Shown here one piece after another: positions 27,868-36,890 of a DNA stretch of 64,000 nt. This DNA is from Deltaproteobacteria bacterium (GTDB lineage Bacteria; Desulfobacterota; Binatia; UBA9968): positions 20,366 through 84,365 of the forward strand of contig VGTH01000024.1 of assembly GCA_016874755.1 (NCBI GenBank), written 5' to 3'. The notes beneath the pieces were generated by a model, which was given only the letters and a program-made list of their open reading frames with translations, searched no databases and was not told the DNA's origin. Position 1 is the stretch's first letter. Every line of letters starts with the position of its first letter. The translations under genes were made by a program, and so were the position numbers.

Positions 27868-28905
27868 GTGATGCACGGCAAAACTCGCGCTAATATTTTT
27901 GCTCCGCTGCTGCTTCTCGCACAACTAATATTCGCGGCCGGCGCCGGCGCCAAAGTCGACTGCGGTCCGGTGACCAACAACAGTAACGATTTGGCGCGCA
28001 GCGTCGCCATCGGCACCAGCCCGGCGGGCACGGGGGCATTTTCCCTGGGCTCGGGCTTGGCCGCGGTGGCGAGTAAGGCAACCCCCATCATCGCCAAGGT
28101 GCAGCCCTATGCCGGCCCCAATACGTTTGTGCCGCTGCTCGAAAGCGGCGAAATCGAGTTCGGCATCATCAACATTCTCGATTCCTATATGGCGATGACC
28201 GGCACGGGGACCTACAAGCGTACTTTCCCTAGCCTGCGCGTCCTGACCGGCGGTGTGTTTCCGTTCACCGGCGGCATCATGGTGCGCGACAAATCGGATA
28301 TTCGCCTGGTGAGCGATTTGAAGGGCAAGCGGCTGGCGTGGGATTTCGGCGGCCACGCGGTGGTCCAGGCATTGTTCAACGCGGCGCTGGAGACCGGCGG
28401 CATCAAAGGCTCGGATGTTTCCCAGGTGCGCGTGACGACCTCCAATGACGGCATCCGCGGCGTCGCCGAAGGCAAAGTGGACGCCACCTACGCATCGCTG
28501 GGCACCGGCCAGAACGAAGAAGCCAACGCCCAGGAGCCGATTCGCTTCCTGAGCATGCCAAACACCGAGGCTAACAATAAAATCCTCGGGCGTCTCGGCG
28601 CGTCGGTGGTGAAAGCCGAGCCGATGACCGGCATCCGCGGCGAGACTTTCATCGTCGGCTATCCGCTGCATATTCTCACCTCCACCAAGGTCAACGAGCG
28701 CACGGCCATGGCGGTGCTCAAAGCTTGGTGGGACAATCACGCCGAGCTGCAAACGATTCATCCGCTGTTCAAGCAGTTCACCAAGGACGTGCAGGCGATT
28801 ACGAATTTCACGATTCCGTACCATTCGGGGGCGGTGAAGTTTTACAAAGAAGCCGGCGTCTGGGGCGCGAAGCATGACGCGCGGATGAAGGAGATTTGCA
28901 GTTGA
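27868..28905 (+). CDS. TAXI-family TRAP transporter solute receptor, paralogue 3
   Basis: A 345-residue receptor with signal peptide IFAPLLLLAQLIFAAGAGA. It is the most divergent of the four: YAGPNTFVPLLESGEIEFGI replaces the YNGPNAWMPL block of the others, and TYKRTFPSLRVLTGGVF replaces NYKKAYPMLRV. The leader GGAGTGTTGGAGTGATG is nearly identical to that of paralogue 2, a trace of duplication that includes the ribosome site. Start is GTG 27868 or ATG 27871. Confidence 0.9.
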   Translation: MMHGKTRANIFAPLLLLAQLIFAAGAGAKVDCGPVTNNSNDLARSVAIGTSPAGTGAFSLGSGLAAVASKATPIIAKVQPYAGPNTFVPLLESGEIEFGIINILDSYMAMTGTGTYKRTFPSLRVLTGGVFPFTGGIMVRDKSDIRLVSDLKGKRLAWDFGGHAVVQALFNAALETGGIKGSDVSQVRVTTSNDGIRGVAEGKVDATYASLGTGQNEEANAQEPIRFLSMPNTEANNKILGRLGASVVKAEPMTGIRGETFIVGYPLHILTSTKVNERTAMAVLKAWWDNHAELQTIHPLFKQFTKDVQAITNFTIPYHSGAVKFYKEAGVWGAKHDARMKEICS

Positions 28906-28939
28906 AATGTCGAGAGCGATGGAAAGATAAGGAGTCGGT

Positions 28940-29989
28940 ATGAAAGCAAAATTATTAGCGAACCTCGGCGTGATCCTGCTCGCGATGGCGTCATTCCTCT
29001 GGCCGCAGTGGAGCGTGACTGCGCTGGCGCAAACGAAAATCGCCTGCGGGCCGACGCTCAATACGAGTAGCGACCTGCCAAAAACCATTGCCATTGGGAC
29101 CAATCTAGCTGGGACTGGGGCTCACGCATTGGGTTCCGGGCTGGCCGCGGTGGCGAGCAAGATCACGCCGATCATCGGCAAGGTGCAACCCTACAATGGC
29201 CCCAACGCTTGGATGCCGCTGATGGACAGCGGCGAGCTGGAATTCGGCATCATGAACATCATCGACGCCAAGATGGCGGCCACGGGCACCGGCAACTATA
29301 AGAAGGCCTATCCGACTCTCAGAGTCGCCACCGGCGGCATGTTTCCCTTCACCGGCAGCATGACGGTGCGCGATAAATCCGATATCAAGCAGATTGGCGA
29401 TCTCAAAGGTAAACGGGTGGCGTGGGATTTCGGCGGCCATGCGATCACCCAGACCTGGCAAAGCGCGGCGCTGGAAACCGGCGGGATCAAAGCCAGTGAC
29501 GTCGTACAGGTACGTTTCTCGAATCTTAACGATGCTCTGCGCGCCGTGCCGGAGGGCAAAGTGGACGCGTCCTTCAGCGCTATCGGCATCGGCATCGTCG
29601 AAGAAGCCAACGCAATGGAGCCGATTCGGTTTCTCAACATCCCGCCCAACGACAATTCCAACAGAATCCTCGCCCAATATGGCGGATCGGTGGTCAAATC
29701 GGATCCCGCCGCGGGTATCCGCGGCGACACCACTGTGATCGGCTACCCGCTCCATTTAGTCACATCGACGAAGCTAAGCGAAAGAACCGTCAGCACATTG
29801 GTAAAAGTCTGGTTGGATAATCTGGCGGAACTGCAAACGATCCATCCATTGTTCAAGAAGTGGACCAAGGAAAATCAGGTGATCGACAACTTCACGATTC
29901 CCTACCATCCTGGGGCCGTAAAATTCTACAAAGAGGCGGGCATGTGGTCAGCCAAGCATGACGCGCGCACCAAGGAGATTTGCAGCTGA
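28940..29989 (+). CDS. TAXI-family TRAP transporter solute receptor, paralogue 4
   Basis: A 349-residue receptor with signal peptide LGVILLAMASFLWPQWSVTALA. It has the YNGPNAWMPLMDSGELEFGI block and RDKSDIKQIGDLKGKRVAWD. It starts with ATG after AAGGAG. It is the last receptor; a palindromic repeat then separates it from the permease. The repeat may weaken or end transcription, so the permease could be expressed at a lower level than the receptors. Confidence 0.9.
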   Translation: MKAKLLANLGVILLAMASFLWPQWSVTALAQTKIACGPTLNTSSDLPKTIAIGTNLAGTGAHALGSGLAAVASKITPIIGKVQPYNGPNAWMPLMDSGELEFGIMNIIDAKMAATGTGNYKKAYPTLRVATGGMFPFTGSMTVRDKSDIKQIGDLKGKRVAWDFGGHAITQTWQSAALETGGIKASDVVQVRFSNLNDALRAVPEGKVDASFSAIGIGIVEEANAMEPIRFLNIPPNDNSNRILAQYGGSVVKSDPAAGIRGDTTVIGYPLHLVTSTKLSERTVSTLVKVWLDNLAELQTIHPLFKKWTKENQVIDNFTIPYHPGAVKFYKEAGMWSAKHDARTKEICS

Positions 29990-30001
29990 GCGCAGGCTGG
30001 G

Positions 30002-30092
30002 TTCACCACGAAGGCGCGAAGTTCGCGAAGTCAAGAAAAGATTCACCTACTAAATATTCCGAACTTCGTGCTCTGCGTGCCATCGTGGTGAA
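30002..30092. repeat. CTTCGTGGTG-type intergenic palindrome, copy 3
   Basis: Left arm TTCACCACGAAGGCGCGAAG with TTCGCGAAG and right arm CTTCGTGCTCTGCGTGCC with ATCGTGGTGAA. It sits inside the TAXI operon, between the last receptor and the permease. Confidence 0.85.
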
Positions 30093-30118
30093 CGATTCCA
30101 CGGCGCAAGGAAACTTCC

Positions 30119-32080
30119 ATGGAAATCGAAGAGAATGTCCGCACCCGTGACTTGAGCGGCTTTGTCGAAGTCCTCGGGCGCTGTCTGTTGGTGGCGATCC
30201 CGCTGACGGGCATGTTTTTCCTGTTGAACCTGCCCCAATATCTAGGCTGGTTGGTTTTTAACGAACAGTATCTCGGGCTCTATCTGGGACTAGCGCTGTG
30301 CGCGACCTATCTCCTCGTACCGGCGGTGCCGCGCCCCAGCAAGAGGGTGCCCTGGTACGATGTCATTGCTTCCATCGCGGGTCTCGCGGTGGGGCTCTAC
30401 GTTTTTATTTTTTACCCGGCAATCGTCAATTCGCTGGGGGAGATCTCCACCGAGCGGGTGATTCTCGGCATCGTTACGATTTTCCTGCTCGCCGAAGGCT
30501 CGCGCCGTTTGATCGGCTGGCCGCTGGTCATCATCGCCGGGTTTTTCTTCTTTTATGCACTGTTCGCCTATATCTTTCCGGGCGATTTCTACGGCAAGGG
30601 ATGGTCGATCAGCCGGCTTGCCACCTATCTCTATCTCGACGCCAACGGCATCTTTGGCCAGGCGCTTCAGGTGGGCGCCAGCATCGTGGTTGTCTTCGTC
30701 ATTTTCGGCGAAGTGCTGCATCGGGTCGGCGGCGCCGAATTTCTGAGCGATTTCGCCCTCGCGCTCATGGGCCGGTTTCGCGGCGGCCAGGCGAAGATCG
30801 CCATCGTGTCGTCGAGCCTATTTGGCAACATCAGTGGCAGCGCCGTGGCCAATGTGGTCGTCGACGGCGCGTTTACCATTCCGATGATGAAAAAAGCCGG
30901 CTATCCGCCGCCCCAGGCGGCCGCCGTGGAAGCGGTGGCGTCGACCGGCGGGCAGATTATGCCGCCAGTCATGGGCGCAGCGGCGTTCTTGATCGCCGAA
31001 TACTTGCAAATGCCCTACGCCAGCGTGGCGCTCGCGGCGCTGGTGCCGGCGATTCTTTACTACGTTACCCTGTTCATCCAAGTCGATCTTTTGGCCGCGC
31101 GCAACGGCATCCGCGGCCTGCCGCGCGAAGAGGTGCCCGCGCTTCTGCCAGTGCTCAAGCGCTCGGCGAGCTTTGTCGTGCCGCTGGCGGTGCTGATCTT
31201 CTGGATGTTTTTCCTGAACCGCCGGCCGGAAGAGGCTGGACTTCTCGCCGCACTGGCGGCGTTGATCATTGGATTTTTCACGCCCGGCGTCAAAATCGGC
31301 TGGAGCGGCATATTTCAGATACTCATGAACGCCGGCCGCGGCATGTTGGAGATTGCCACGATCACCGGACTCGCCGGCGTGGTGATCGGCGTCTTGCAGC
31401 TGACCGGATTGGGTTTTACGCTGACGTTGACCTTGCTCAACCTCGGCCAGAGCAACGCGCTCCTCCTGCTCGTGCTCACGGCGGTCGTCAGCATCATCCT
31501 CGGCATGGGCATGCCGACCACCGCGGTCTACGTCTTGTTGGCAGTGTTGGTGGCGCCGGGGTTGGTGAAGCTCGGCATCGTGCCCATCGCCGCGCACCTA
31601 TTCATCTTCTACTTTGGCATGTTGAGCATGGTGACACCGCCGGTGTGCATCGCCAGCTACGCCGCGGCCACCATCGGCAAAACCGATCCGGTGCAAACCG
31701 GCTGGCAGGCGATGAAGCTCTGCAGCATCGCCTACGTCGTGCCGTTCCTGTTTGTGTTTTCGCCGTCGCTGCTTTTGATCGGCCGCTGGTACGAAGTCGT
31801 GCTCTCGGTGGCAACCGCCATTGCCGGTTCCATCTTGCTCGGTGTCGGCATTGTTGGTTATCTATTTCGCCCGGTGCCGGCGCTGAAGCGGGCGCTGTTC
31901 CTGATCGCCGCGGTCGGATTATTGATTCCAGTCGTGCACACTGGCAAGTTCGCCATGCTCACCTGGGCAAGCAACGGCATCGGTTTCGCTCTCGCGTTAA
32001 CACTTGTTTTCATCGAATGGGCGGCGCGCAGGCCGCAAGCGGCGATGTCGGTGACGGCGCGGACAGGCGCGGCGAAATAG
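30119..32080 (+). CDS. TRAP transporter permease, fused 4TM/12TM (DctQ-DctM) type
   Basis: A 653-residue inner-membrane protein. The N-terminal ~190 residues form the small-subunit (four-helix) part; the rest is the large DctM-type part with SSSLFGNISGSAVANVVVDG, STGGQIMPPVMGAAAFLIAE and ILGMGMPTTAVYVLLAVLVAPG, the helical-hairpin signatures of TRAP permeases. Fusion of the two subunits is usual in TAXI systems. It uses an ion gradient (sodium or proton). It is the only permease beside four receptors. Three to four extra helices at the C-terminus (after about residue 545) are a known variant. Confidence 0.93.
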   Translation: MEIEENVRTRDLSGFVEVLGRCLLVAIPLTGMFFLLNLPQYLGWLVFNEQYLGLYLGLALCATYLLVPAVPRPSKRVPWYDVIASIAGLAVGLYVFIFYPAIVNSLGEISTERVILGIVTIFLLAEGSRRLIGWPLVIIAGFFFFYALFAYIFPGDFYGKGWSISRLATYLYLDANGIFGQALQVGASIVVVFVIFGEVLHRVGGAEFLSDFALALMGRFRGGQAKIAIVSSSLFGNISGSAVANVVVDGAFTIPMMKKAGYPPPQAAAVEAVASTGGQIMPPVMGAAAFLIAEYLQMPYASVALAALVPAILYYVTLFIQVDLLAARNGIRGLPREEVPALLPVLKRSASFVVPLAVLIFWMFFLNRRPEEAGLLAALAALIIGFFTPGVKIGWSGIFQILMNAGRGMLEIATITGLAGVVIGVLQLTGLGFTLTLTLLNLGQSNALLLLVLTAVVSIILGMGMPTTAVYVLLAVLVAPGLVKLGIVPIAAHLFIFYFGMLSMVTPPVCIASYAAATIGKTDPVQTGWQAMKLCSIAYVVPFLFVFSPSLLLIGRWYEVVLSVATAIAGSILLGVGIVGYLFRPVPALKRALFLIAAVGLLIPVVHTGKFAMLTWASNGIGFALALTLVFIEWAARRPQAAMSVTARTGAAK

Positions 32081-32100
32081 CACGGCGCGAGCCGATCGAT

Positions 32101-33159
32101 CTAGCGGGGGGCGGGAGCTGGCTTGGGGGCGTTCTCGTCGGCCGTCTTGGCGCTAAATATCATAACCACGCTCAGCGCCACCGTGCCGCGCTGCAGCGCC
32201 GGCAGCTGCCATTTTTGCATCTCGTCGACAATCAGTTTCTTGAAGCCGAAATCGATCAACGTCGCGCCGCTCTCGTAGATCTTGGTGATCTTGCCATTGC
32301 CGTCGCTCCACAAATCTACCGTCAAGTCTCCGGTCAAGCCGCTCACCTCGAGCATGCGTGCTTGATAGAGAGTCTTTAGCTCGGGCATTTTGCGCCCGAT
32401 AAACTCGCGCAGCTTGCCGGCGCTGGCGGCATCGATATCGACGTCGTCGATTTTGGCGCTGAGTTCGCTCAGGGCGACCTCGGCCTGCGGCTGGGTGAGG
32501 CTGAGCGCGGGCGCGGCTGAGGGCTGAGCTTTTTCAACCGTCATGCTGTTTCTCCCCGAGGCGCCGCGCAGGGTAATGAACGCCACGATGGCGGCGATCA
32601 GCGCTAAACCCAAAATGAGCAGGCCAGGACGCGCGCCGATTTTCGAGTCGGCGGAGACCGCGATGAGTTGGCGCAGCCGAGCCGACCAGCCGCCTGCAAA
32701 AGCCGCTTCGAAAGGCTCGATCGAGACCTCCGCCGGTCCGCCGCTTCTGCGCGGCGATTCGTCGGGCATCTTGATCGCACCCGCGACCTCGTCGCGTGGC
32801 ATCGCGGAGTCGAGCGTTTGGTTGAGCACGAGACGGCGCAGCAATCTCTGATAGCTCCACATTCGGCCATGATCCTGCTGCCGTTCCGCAGCGTCATAAC
32901 AGACCATGAGTATTTTACGAACGATGCCGCGCTCGACTCCACTAAGATCGGTGTAATCGCGCAGATGCTCGACTTCGGCTTCGTGATCCGCTGGGCCGTC
33001 CAGGACGACTCTAATGAGCAGTTCGTAAAGCCGCGCGGTGCGGTCTAACGGATCGTCGCGCAACATATTGCCGGCGCGAGTGAGGGCCTCTTTGAAATCG
33101 CCGGCGCGACAAAACCGGTCGATTTGTTCATGCAGGGCGGATGCGTGTTCCGGGCTCAT
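32101..33159 (-). CDS. Membrane protein with helical N-domain and AgmX/PglI (TonB-like) C-terminal domain
   Basis: A 352-residue protein. Residues 1-170 are a helical, TPR-like cytoplasmic part (QIDRFCRAGDFKEALTRAGN, ARLYELLIRVVLD). One membrane helix follows at about 178-198 (GLLILGLALIAAIVAFITLRG), then a linker and a C-terminal domain near 260-340: LYQARMLEVSGLTGDLTVDL, GKITKIYESGAT and KWQLPALQRG, the AgmX/PglI-type TonB-like fold. Such domains occur in gliding and envelope machinery of myxobacteria and relatives. Its partner is unknown and no ExbBD genes are nearby. It faces convergently into the TRAP permease. Confidence 0.7.
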   Translation of the reverse strand: MSPEHASALHEQIDRFCRAGDFKEALTRAGNMLRDDPLDRTARLYELLIRVVLDGPADHEAEVEHLRDYTDLSGVERGIVRKILMVCYDAAERQQDHGRMWSYQRLLRRLVLNQTLDSAMPRDEVAGAIKMPDESPRRSGGPAEVSIEPFEAAFAGGWSARLRQLIAVSADSKIGARPGLLILGLALIAAIVAFITLRGASGRNSMTVEKAQPSAAPALSLTQPQAEVALSELSAKIDDVDIDAASAGKLREFIGRKMPELKTLYQARMLEVSGLTGDLTVDLWSDGNGKITKIYESGATLIDFGFKKLIVDEMQKWQLPALQRGTVALSVVMIFSAKTADENAPKPAPAPR

Positions 33160-33492
33160 TGTGCCATCGCAGGGGGGGCTGCCTCGCCCATCGAGAAGCT
33201 ATCGGTTGGCAAACAGAATACCAAGCCGTTGTCAGTGGAACGATGGCGAACGGAGAGATTGCCGCGCCGCGCCCGACCATGAAACTCAGAAGTTAAACCA
33301 GCCTGTCGAGTAGCCATGCCAGCGACCGTTTCTTGCAGTAGCTAGCGTACTTTCTAACAGCGAAGCTCGTGATGTCAAGAATGCTTGAAGAGTTACCGCG
33401 CGGCAGGGGATCGCCGTCGGCAAAGTGCGCCAAAAGGCGCCCTTCGCGAGTATCTTAGGGAGCCGCTGAGAGGGAGTGTGAGGCGAAACCGC
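33160..33492. other. Non-coding interval without recognised gene
   Basis: No coding signal on either strand. It contains a small hairpin (GCGCC-AAAA-GGCGC near 33427-33440). A short stretch around 33283-33300 loosely resembles the 5S rRNA loop region but lacks the remaining helices. Upstream signals of the minus-strand AgmX/PglI-like gene should lie at its left end. Confidence 0.5.
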
Positions 33493-34473
33493 TTAGTTGA
33501 GCTGCTTGAAGAAGCCTTCTTTGTCGAGCTCTTTCAAGAAGCTCGTGTCGACAAACTCCTCGGGCCGCTTGGATTTTGCCGCCGGCACGCGGCCCGCCAC
33601 TTCGTTGATGGCGTTGCGCACGCCATCGAGACTGGGATAGGCGCCATAGTCCGTCACCTGCAAGAAGCTTCTGTAGCTTGCCTCAAGGATGTCCGGATCT
33701 TGAGTCTTCAAATGTTGTGTCATGGCATTTTTGGTGGCCTCAGGGTTCTTCTTTGCGAAGTGGACGCTTTCGATAAAGCCCTTGAGAAAGCGCTTGACCG
33801 TCTGCGGTTCGGCGCGAACGTATTTCTCCGTCGTCTCGACGATCAGTTGGGGATAGGGAATCTTGAGCGTGGCGATGTCGAGCAATATGTGGTGCCCCAA
33901 TTTCTTCGCCTCGAAATCCAGCGGCGCCGAGAGTAGAGTTGCGTCGATGGAGCCGGCGGACAACGCTTGCACGCGGCTTGGCTGTGTACCGATCTGCAGC
34001 AGGGTTACGTCTTTGACAGGGTCGATGCCCTGTTTGCGCAACACCAAGCGCACCGCCGTGTCCGTGCCGGAGCCGAAACGGCTAATCGCGATCTTCTTGC
34101 CCTTTAGCTGCCCCCATTGGGTGATTTGTTTCGTCGTCACCAGGCTATAGGGCAGTGTATTGACCAGACAGGCCAGCATGATGGTGTCGGCGCCCTGGGT
34201 GCGCGACGCCACTGTGGTCGGGCCGGAGTTGAGCGCGATCTTGACCTCGCCTGAGCGCGCCACTTGCGCCAGCGTGCTGCCGGACTCGAAGACCGTGACT
34301 TTGGTCTCTAGGCCGTGCTTGCGCCACAAGCCGGCGTCATGGGCCAGATGGGCATAGGTCAGGCTGATCGCCGGGCCGGCGACACCAACGTTAAAAACCT
34401 TGTCCGATTGGGCAGCGGCCGGCGGCGCCGCCAGCAACAACCAGACACTGAGCAGCTTTAGTGGATGCTTCAT
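33493..34473 (-). CDS. NMT1/TauA-like ABC substrate-binding protein (orphan)
   Basis: A 326-residue periplasmic receptor with signal peptide [17 protein letters not shown] (ATG 34473). The core pattern is [28 protein letters not shown] and [21 protein letters not shown], as in the NMT1/SsuA family. No permease or ATPase lies beside it, so it must borrow a membrane complex or belong to a distant operon. It diverges from ilvD, whose promoter lies in the shared 190-base gap. Only weakly similar to the receptor at 2447. Ligand unknown. Confidence 0.88.
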   Translation of the reverse strand: MKHPLKLLSVWLLLAAPPAAAQSDKVFNVGVAGPAISLTYAHLAHDAGLWRKHGLETKVTVFESGSTLAQVARSGEVKIALNSGPTTVASRTQGADTIMLACLVNTLPYSLVTTKQITQWGQLKGKKIAISRFGSGTDTAVRLVLRKQGIDPVKDVTLLQIGTQPSRVQALSAGSIDATLLSAPLDFEAKKLGHHILLDIATLKIPYPQLIVETTEKYVRAEPQTVKRFLKGFIESVHFAKKNPEATKNAMTQHLKTQDPDILEASYRSFLQVTDYGAYPSLDGVRNAINEVAGRVPAAKSKRPEEFVDTSFLKELDKEGFFKQLN

Positions 34474-34591
34474 TGTATATTTCACACCCGCCTGCGGCGG
34501 ATGTTTCCTTTGCCTATTAGGTGTTGTTTGTAGCAAATTCGCTGCGTCGGGTCGAGAGCGTTTCGCGATAGGTGTGTACGAGTCAGGCGCC

Positions 34592-34620
34592 TTGAAAATA
34601 GTGCCCCGCCATAGTTTAGT
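34592..34620 (+). promoter_or_regulatory. Possible promoter of ilvD
   Basis: TTGAAA (34592-34597) and TTTAGT (34615-34620) with a 17-base spacer, 43 bases upstream of the ilvD start. Confidence 0.4.
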
Positions 34621-34663
34621 GAGTTTCTCATCAATTCATCGACTAAATCAGGAGCTTTTTCTC

Positions 34664-36337
34664 ATGGCTGATAATTTGAAACCGCGCAGCGGCGTCATCA
34701 CCGATGGTCCCGATCGAGCGCCGACCCGAGCGATGCTGAAAGCGGCGGGTTTTTCCGACGATGACCTGCGCAAGCCGATCATCGGCGTGGCCAACACGTG
34801 GATCGAAATCGGGCCGTGCAATTTTCACCTGCGCCGGCTGGCCGCGAAAGTGAAAGAAGGCATCCGCGCGGCCGGCGCGACCCCGATGGAGTTCAATACC
34901 GTCTCGATCTCCGACGGCATCAGCATGGGCGTCGAAGGCATGAAGTGTTCGCTGATCAGCCGCGAGGTTATCGCCGATTCCATCGAATTGGTCGCGCGCG
35001 GCAACCACTTTGACGGGCTCGTCTGTTTGTCGGGCTGCGACAAGACTAATCCGGGCGTGGTGATGGCGCTGGCGCGCCTCGACATTCCCGGACTGGCACT
35101 CTACGGCGGTTCGATCGCGCCGGGGCATTTGGGCGAAAAGGATCTCACCATTCAAGATGTCTTCGAAGCGGTCGGTGCGTACGCGAGCAAGCGCATCGAT
35201 GCCAATCAATTTCTCGCCGTGGAAAACGCCGCCTGCCCTGGCGCCGGTGCCTGCGGCGGCCAATTTACCGCCAATACCATGTCGACGGTGATGGAGTTTC
35301 TCGGCATCTCACCGATGGGCAGTAACGGCATTCCTGCCACCGTCTCCGAGAAAGACGACGCGGCGTTTAACGCTGGCAGACTGGTCGTCGAACTGCTGCG
35401 TCAAGACTTACGGCCATCGAAAATTCTGACCCGTAAAGCGATCGAGAACGCGATCGCATCCGTCGCCGCCACCGGCGGCTCGACCAACGCCGTGCTGCAT
35501 TTGCTCGCAATCGCTCGCGAAGCGGGTGTGGACTTGAACATCGACGACTTCGATCGCATCAGCGAGAAAACGCCGCTGATTGCCGATTTGAAACCGGGCG
35601 GCCGCTTTGTCGCCAACGATCTCTACAAAGCCGGCGGCATTCAACTGGTGGCCAAACGGTTGATCGAGGCCGGTTTGATTCACGGCGATACGATCACCGT
35701 GACGGGAAAGACGCTGGCCGAAGCGGCGCAGATGACCAAAGAAGTCGCCGGCCAAGAAGTCGTGCGGGCGATGAATAGTCCCCTCAAAGCGACTGGCGGG
35801 TTGGTGATTCTCAAAGGCAATCTCGCGCCCGAAGGCTGCGTCGTCAAAGTCGCCGGCCACGAGCGCCTGCTGCACCGCGGCCCGGCGCGGGTGTTCGACC
35901 GCGAAGAAGATGCCTTTGCTGCCGTGCAAGCGGGCCAGATCAAAGACAACGACGTCGTGGTGATACGCTACGAAGGTCCGAAGGGCGGCCCGGGCATGCG
36001 CGAGATGCTCGGCGTCACTGCGGCGCTGGTCGGCGCCGGTTTGGGTGACTCCGTTGCGCTGCTCACAGACGGCAGATTTTCCGGCGCGACCCATGGTTTG
36101 ATGGCGGGACACGTCGCGCCGGAAGCGGCCCATGGCGGGCCGATCGCCGCTGTGCGCGACGGCGATTCGATTGTCTTCGATATCAAAAAGCGCGAGCTCA
36201 ACGTCGAGATTCCACAAGCCGAATTGCAAGCGCGCTTGAGCCAGTGGCGCGCACCGGCACCGCGTTACAAAACCGGCGTCATGGCGAAGTATGCCAAGCT
36301 GGTTTCGTCGGCTGCTGAGGGCGCAGTGACGCGCTAG
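34664..36337 (+). CDS. ilvD: Dihydroxy-acid dehydratase
   Basis: A 557-residue iron-sulfur enzyme of valine, leucine and isoleucine synthesis that dehydrates 2,3-dihydroxy acids to 2-keto acids. Cluster and active-site blocks are clear: [52 protein letters not shown] and the C-terminal [21 protein letters not shown]. The ATG at 34664, with CAGGAG upstream, gives the normal start ([20 protein letters not shown]). Sugar-acid dehydratases of the same superfamily are a less likely alternative. Confidence 0.94.
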   Translation: MADNLKPRSGVITDGPDRAPTRAMLKAAGFSDDDLRKPIIGVANTWIEIGPCNFHLRRLAAKVKEGIRAAGATPMEFNTVSISDGISMGVEGMKCSLISREVIADSIELVARGNHFDGLVCLSGCDKTNPGVVMALARLDIPGLALYGGSIAPGHLGEKDLTIQDVFEAVGAYASKRIDANQFLAVENAACPGAGACGGQFTANTMSTVMEFLGISPMGSNGIPATVSEKDDAAFNAGRLVVELLRQDLRPSKILTRKAIENAIASVAATGGSTNAVLHLLAIAREAGVDLNIDDFDRISEKTPLIADLKPGGRFVANDLYKAGGIQLVAKRLIEAGLIHGDTITVTGKTLAEAAQMTKEVAGQEVVRAMNSPLKATGGLVILKGNLAPEGCVVKVAGHERLLHRGPARVFDREEDAFAAVQAGQIKDNDVVVIRYEGPKGGPGMREMLGVTAALVGAGLGDSVALLTDGRFSGATHGLMAGHVAPEAAHGGPIAAVRDGDSIVFDIKKRELNVEIPQAELQARLSQWRAPAPRYKTGVMAKYAKLVSSAAEGAVTR

Positions 36338-36456
36338 CCGAGAGGAACCTCGCCGCGTTTGGCCGATCGCGGCTGCAGCCGGTGCGCTGTTTTGGGCCTT
36401 GCTATCGAACGCAAATCTGCTTAAACCAATAGCGATCTCTGTTCGTGAGGTAGGTC

Positions 36457-36735
36457 ATGTCGTCCTGGGGATTGTTCGCTTTGGCACTGTTGATTGGAAT
36501 CATTATCTCTGCGGCGGCAGCGTTTGTGATTTTTCGCATGCTCATCCAACAGACCAACGCCCGGGTGCTGCGTCTCGAGCGCGAACTGGCGCTGATTCGC
36601 GCCAGCGAAGACGACAAACAGCAGCGGCTCAATGAAATATTCCTCGCGGTGACGGGTCTGCACCGGTCGACCGAGGAACGCTTGAGCAGCATTCGCGAAA
36701 AGATCGAGCGATACTTTGCCACCAATAGCCACTGA
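36457..36735 (+). CDS. Small membrane-anchored coiled-coil protein, hypothetical
   Basis: A 92-residue protein with one N-terminal membrane helix (LFALALLIGIIISAAAAFVIF) and a charged alpha-helical remainder with heptad-like spacing (RVLRLERELALIRASEDDKQ). No family recognised. The ATG at 36457 follows GAGGTAGG. It could be an anchored scaffold similar in layout to small envelope coiled-coil proteins. No operon partner is evident. Confidence 0.6.
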   Translation: MSSWGLFALALLIGIIISAAAAFVIFRMLIQQTNARVLRLERELALIRASEDDKQQRLNEIFLAVTGLHRSTEERLSSIREKIERYFATNSH

Positions 36736-36815
36736 GTCGGTATAACTTCCCGGCACCGCCTTGCCGGATTCGCAAGTTCTCTGAAATTCTGCCGCGAAAT
36801 TTCCGCCGTTTTCTT

Positions 36816-36843
36816 TTGACAGCTCGCCACGCTCTTAGATAGT
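36816..36843 (+). promoter_or_regulatory. Promoter of the hydroxy-acid oxidase gene
   Basis: Consensus TTGACA (36816-36821) and GATAGT (36838-36843) with a 16-base spacer, 47 bases upstream of the start codon at 36891. Confidence 0.55.
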
Positions 36844-36890
36844 CTCGGGCGCAGTTTGCTACTTTCAACCCGCCAAGAGGAGTGTGTGTC

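Noticed and set aside
30298..32379. Long plus-strand open frame inside the TRAP permease region
   Set aside because: High-GC shadow of the permease in another frame; composition is Arg/Gly/His rich with no domain, while the permease frame shows clear motifs.
33270..33330. Short segment resembling the 5S rRNA loop region (GAAACTCAGAAGTTAAACC)
   Set aside because: Only about 20 bases match; the flanking helices and the remaining conserved 5S segments are absent on both sides.
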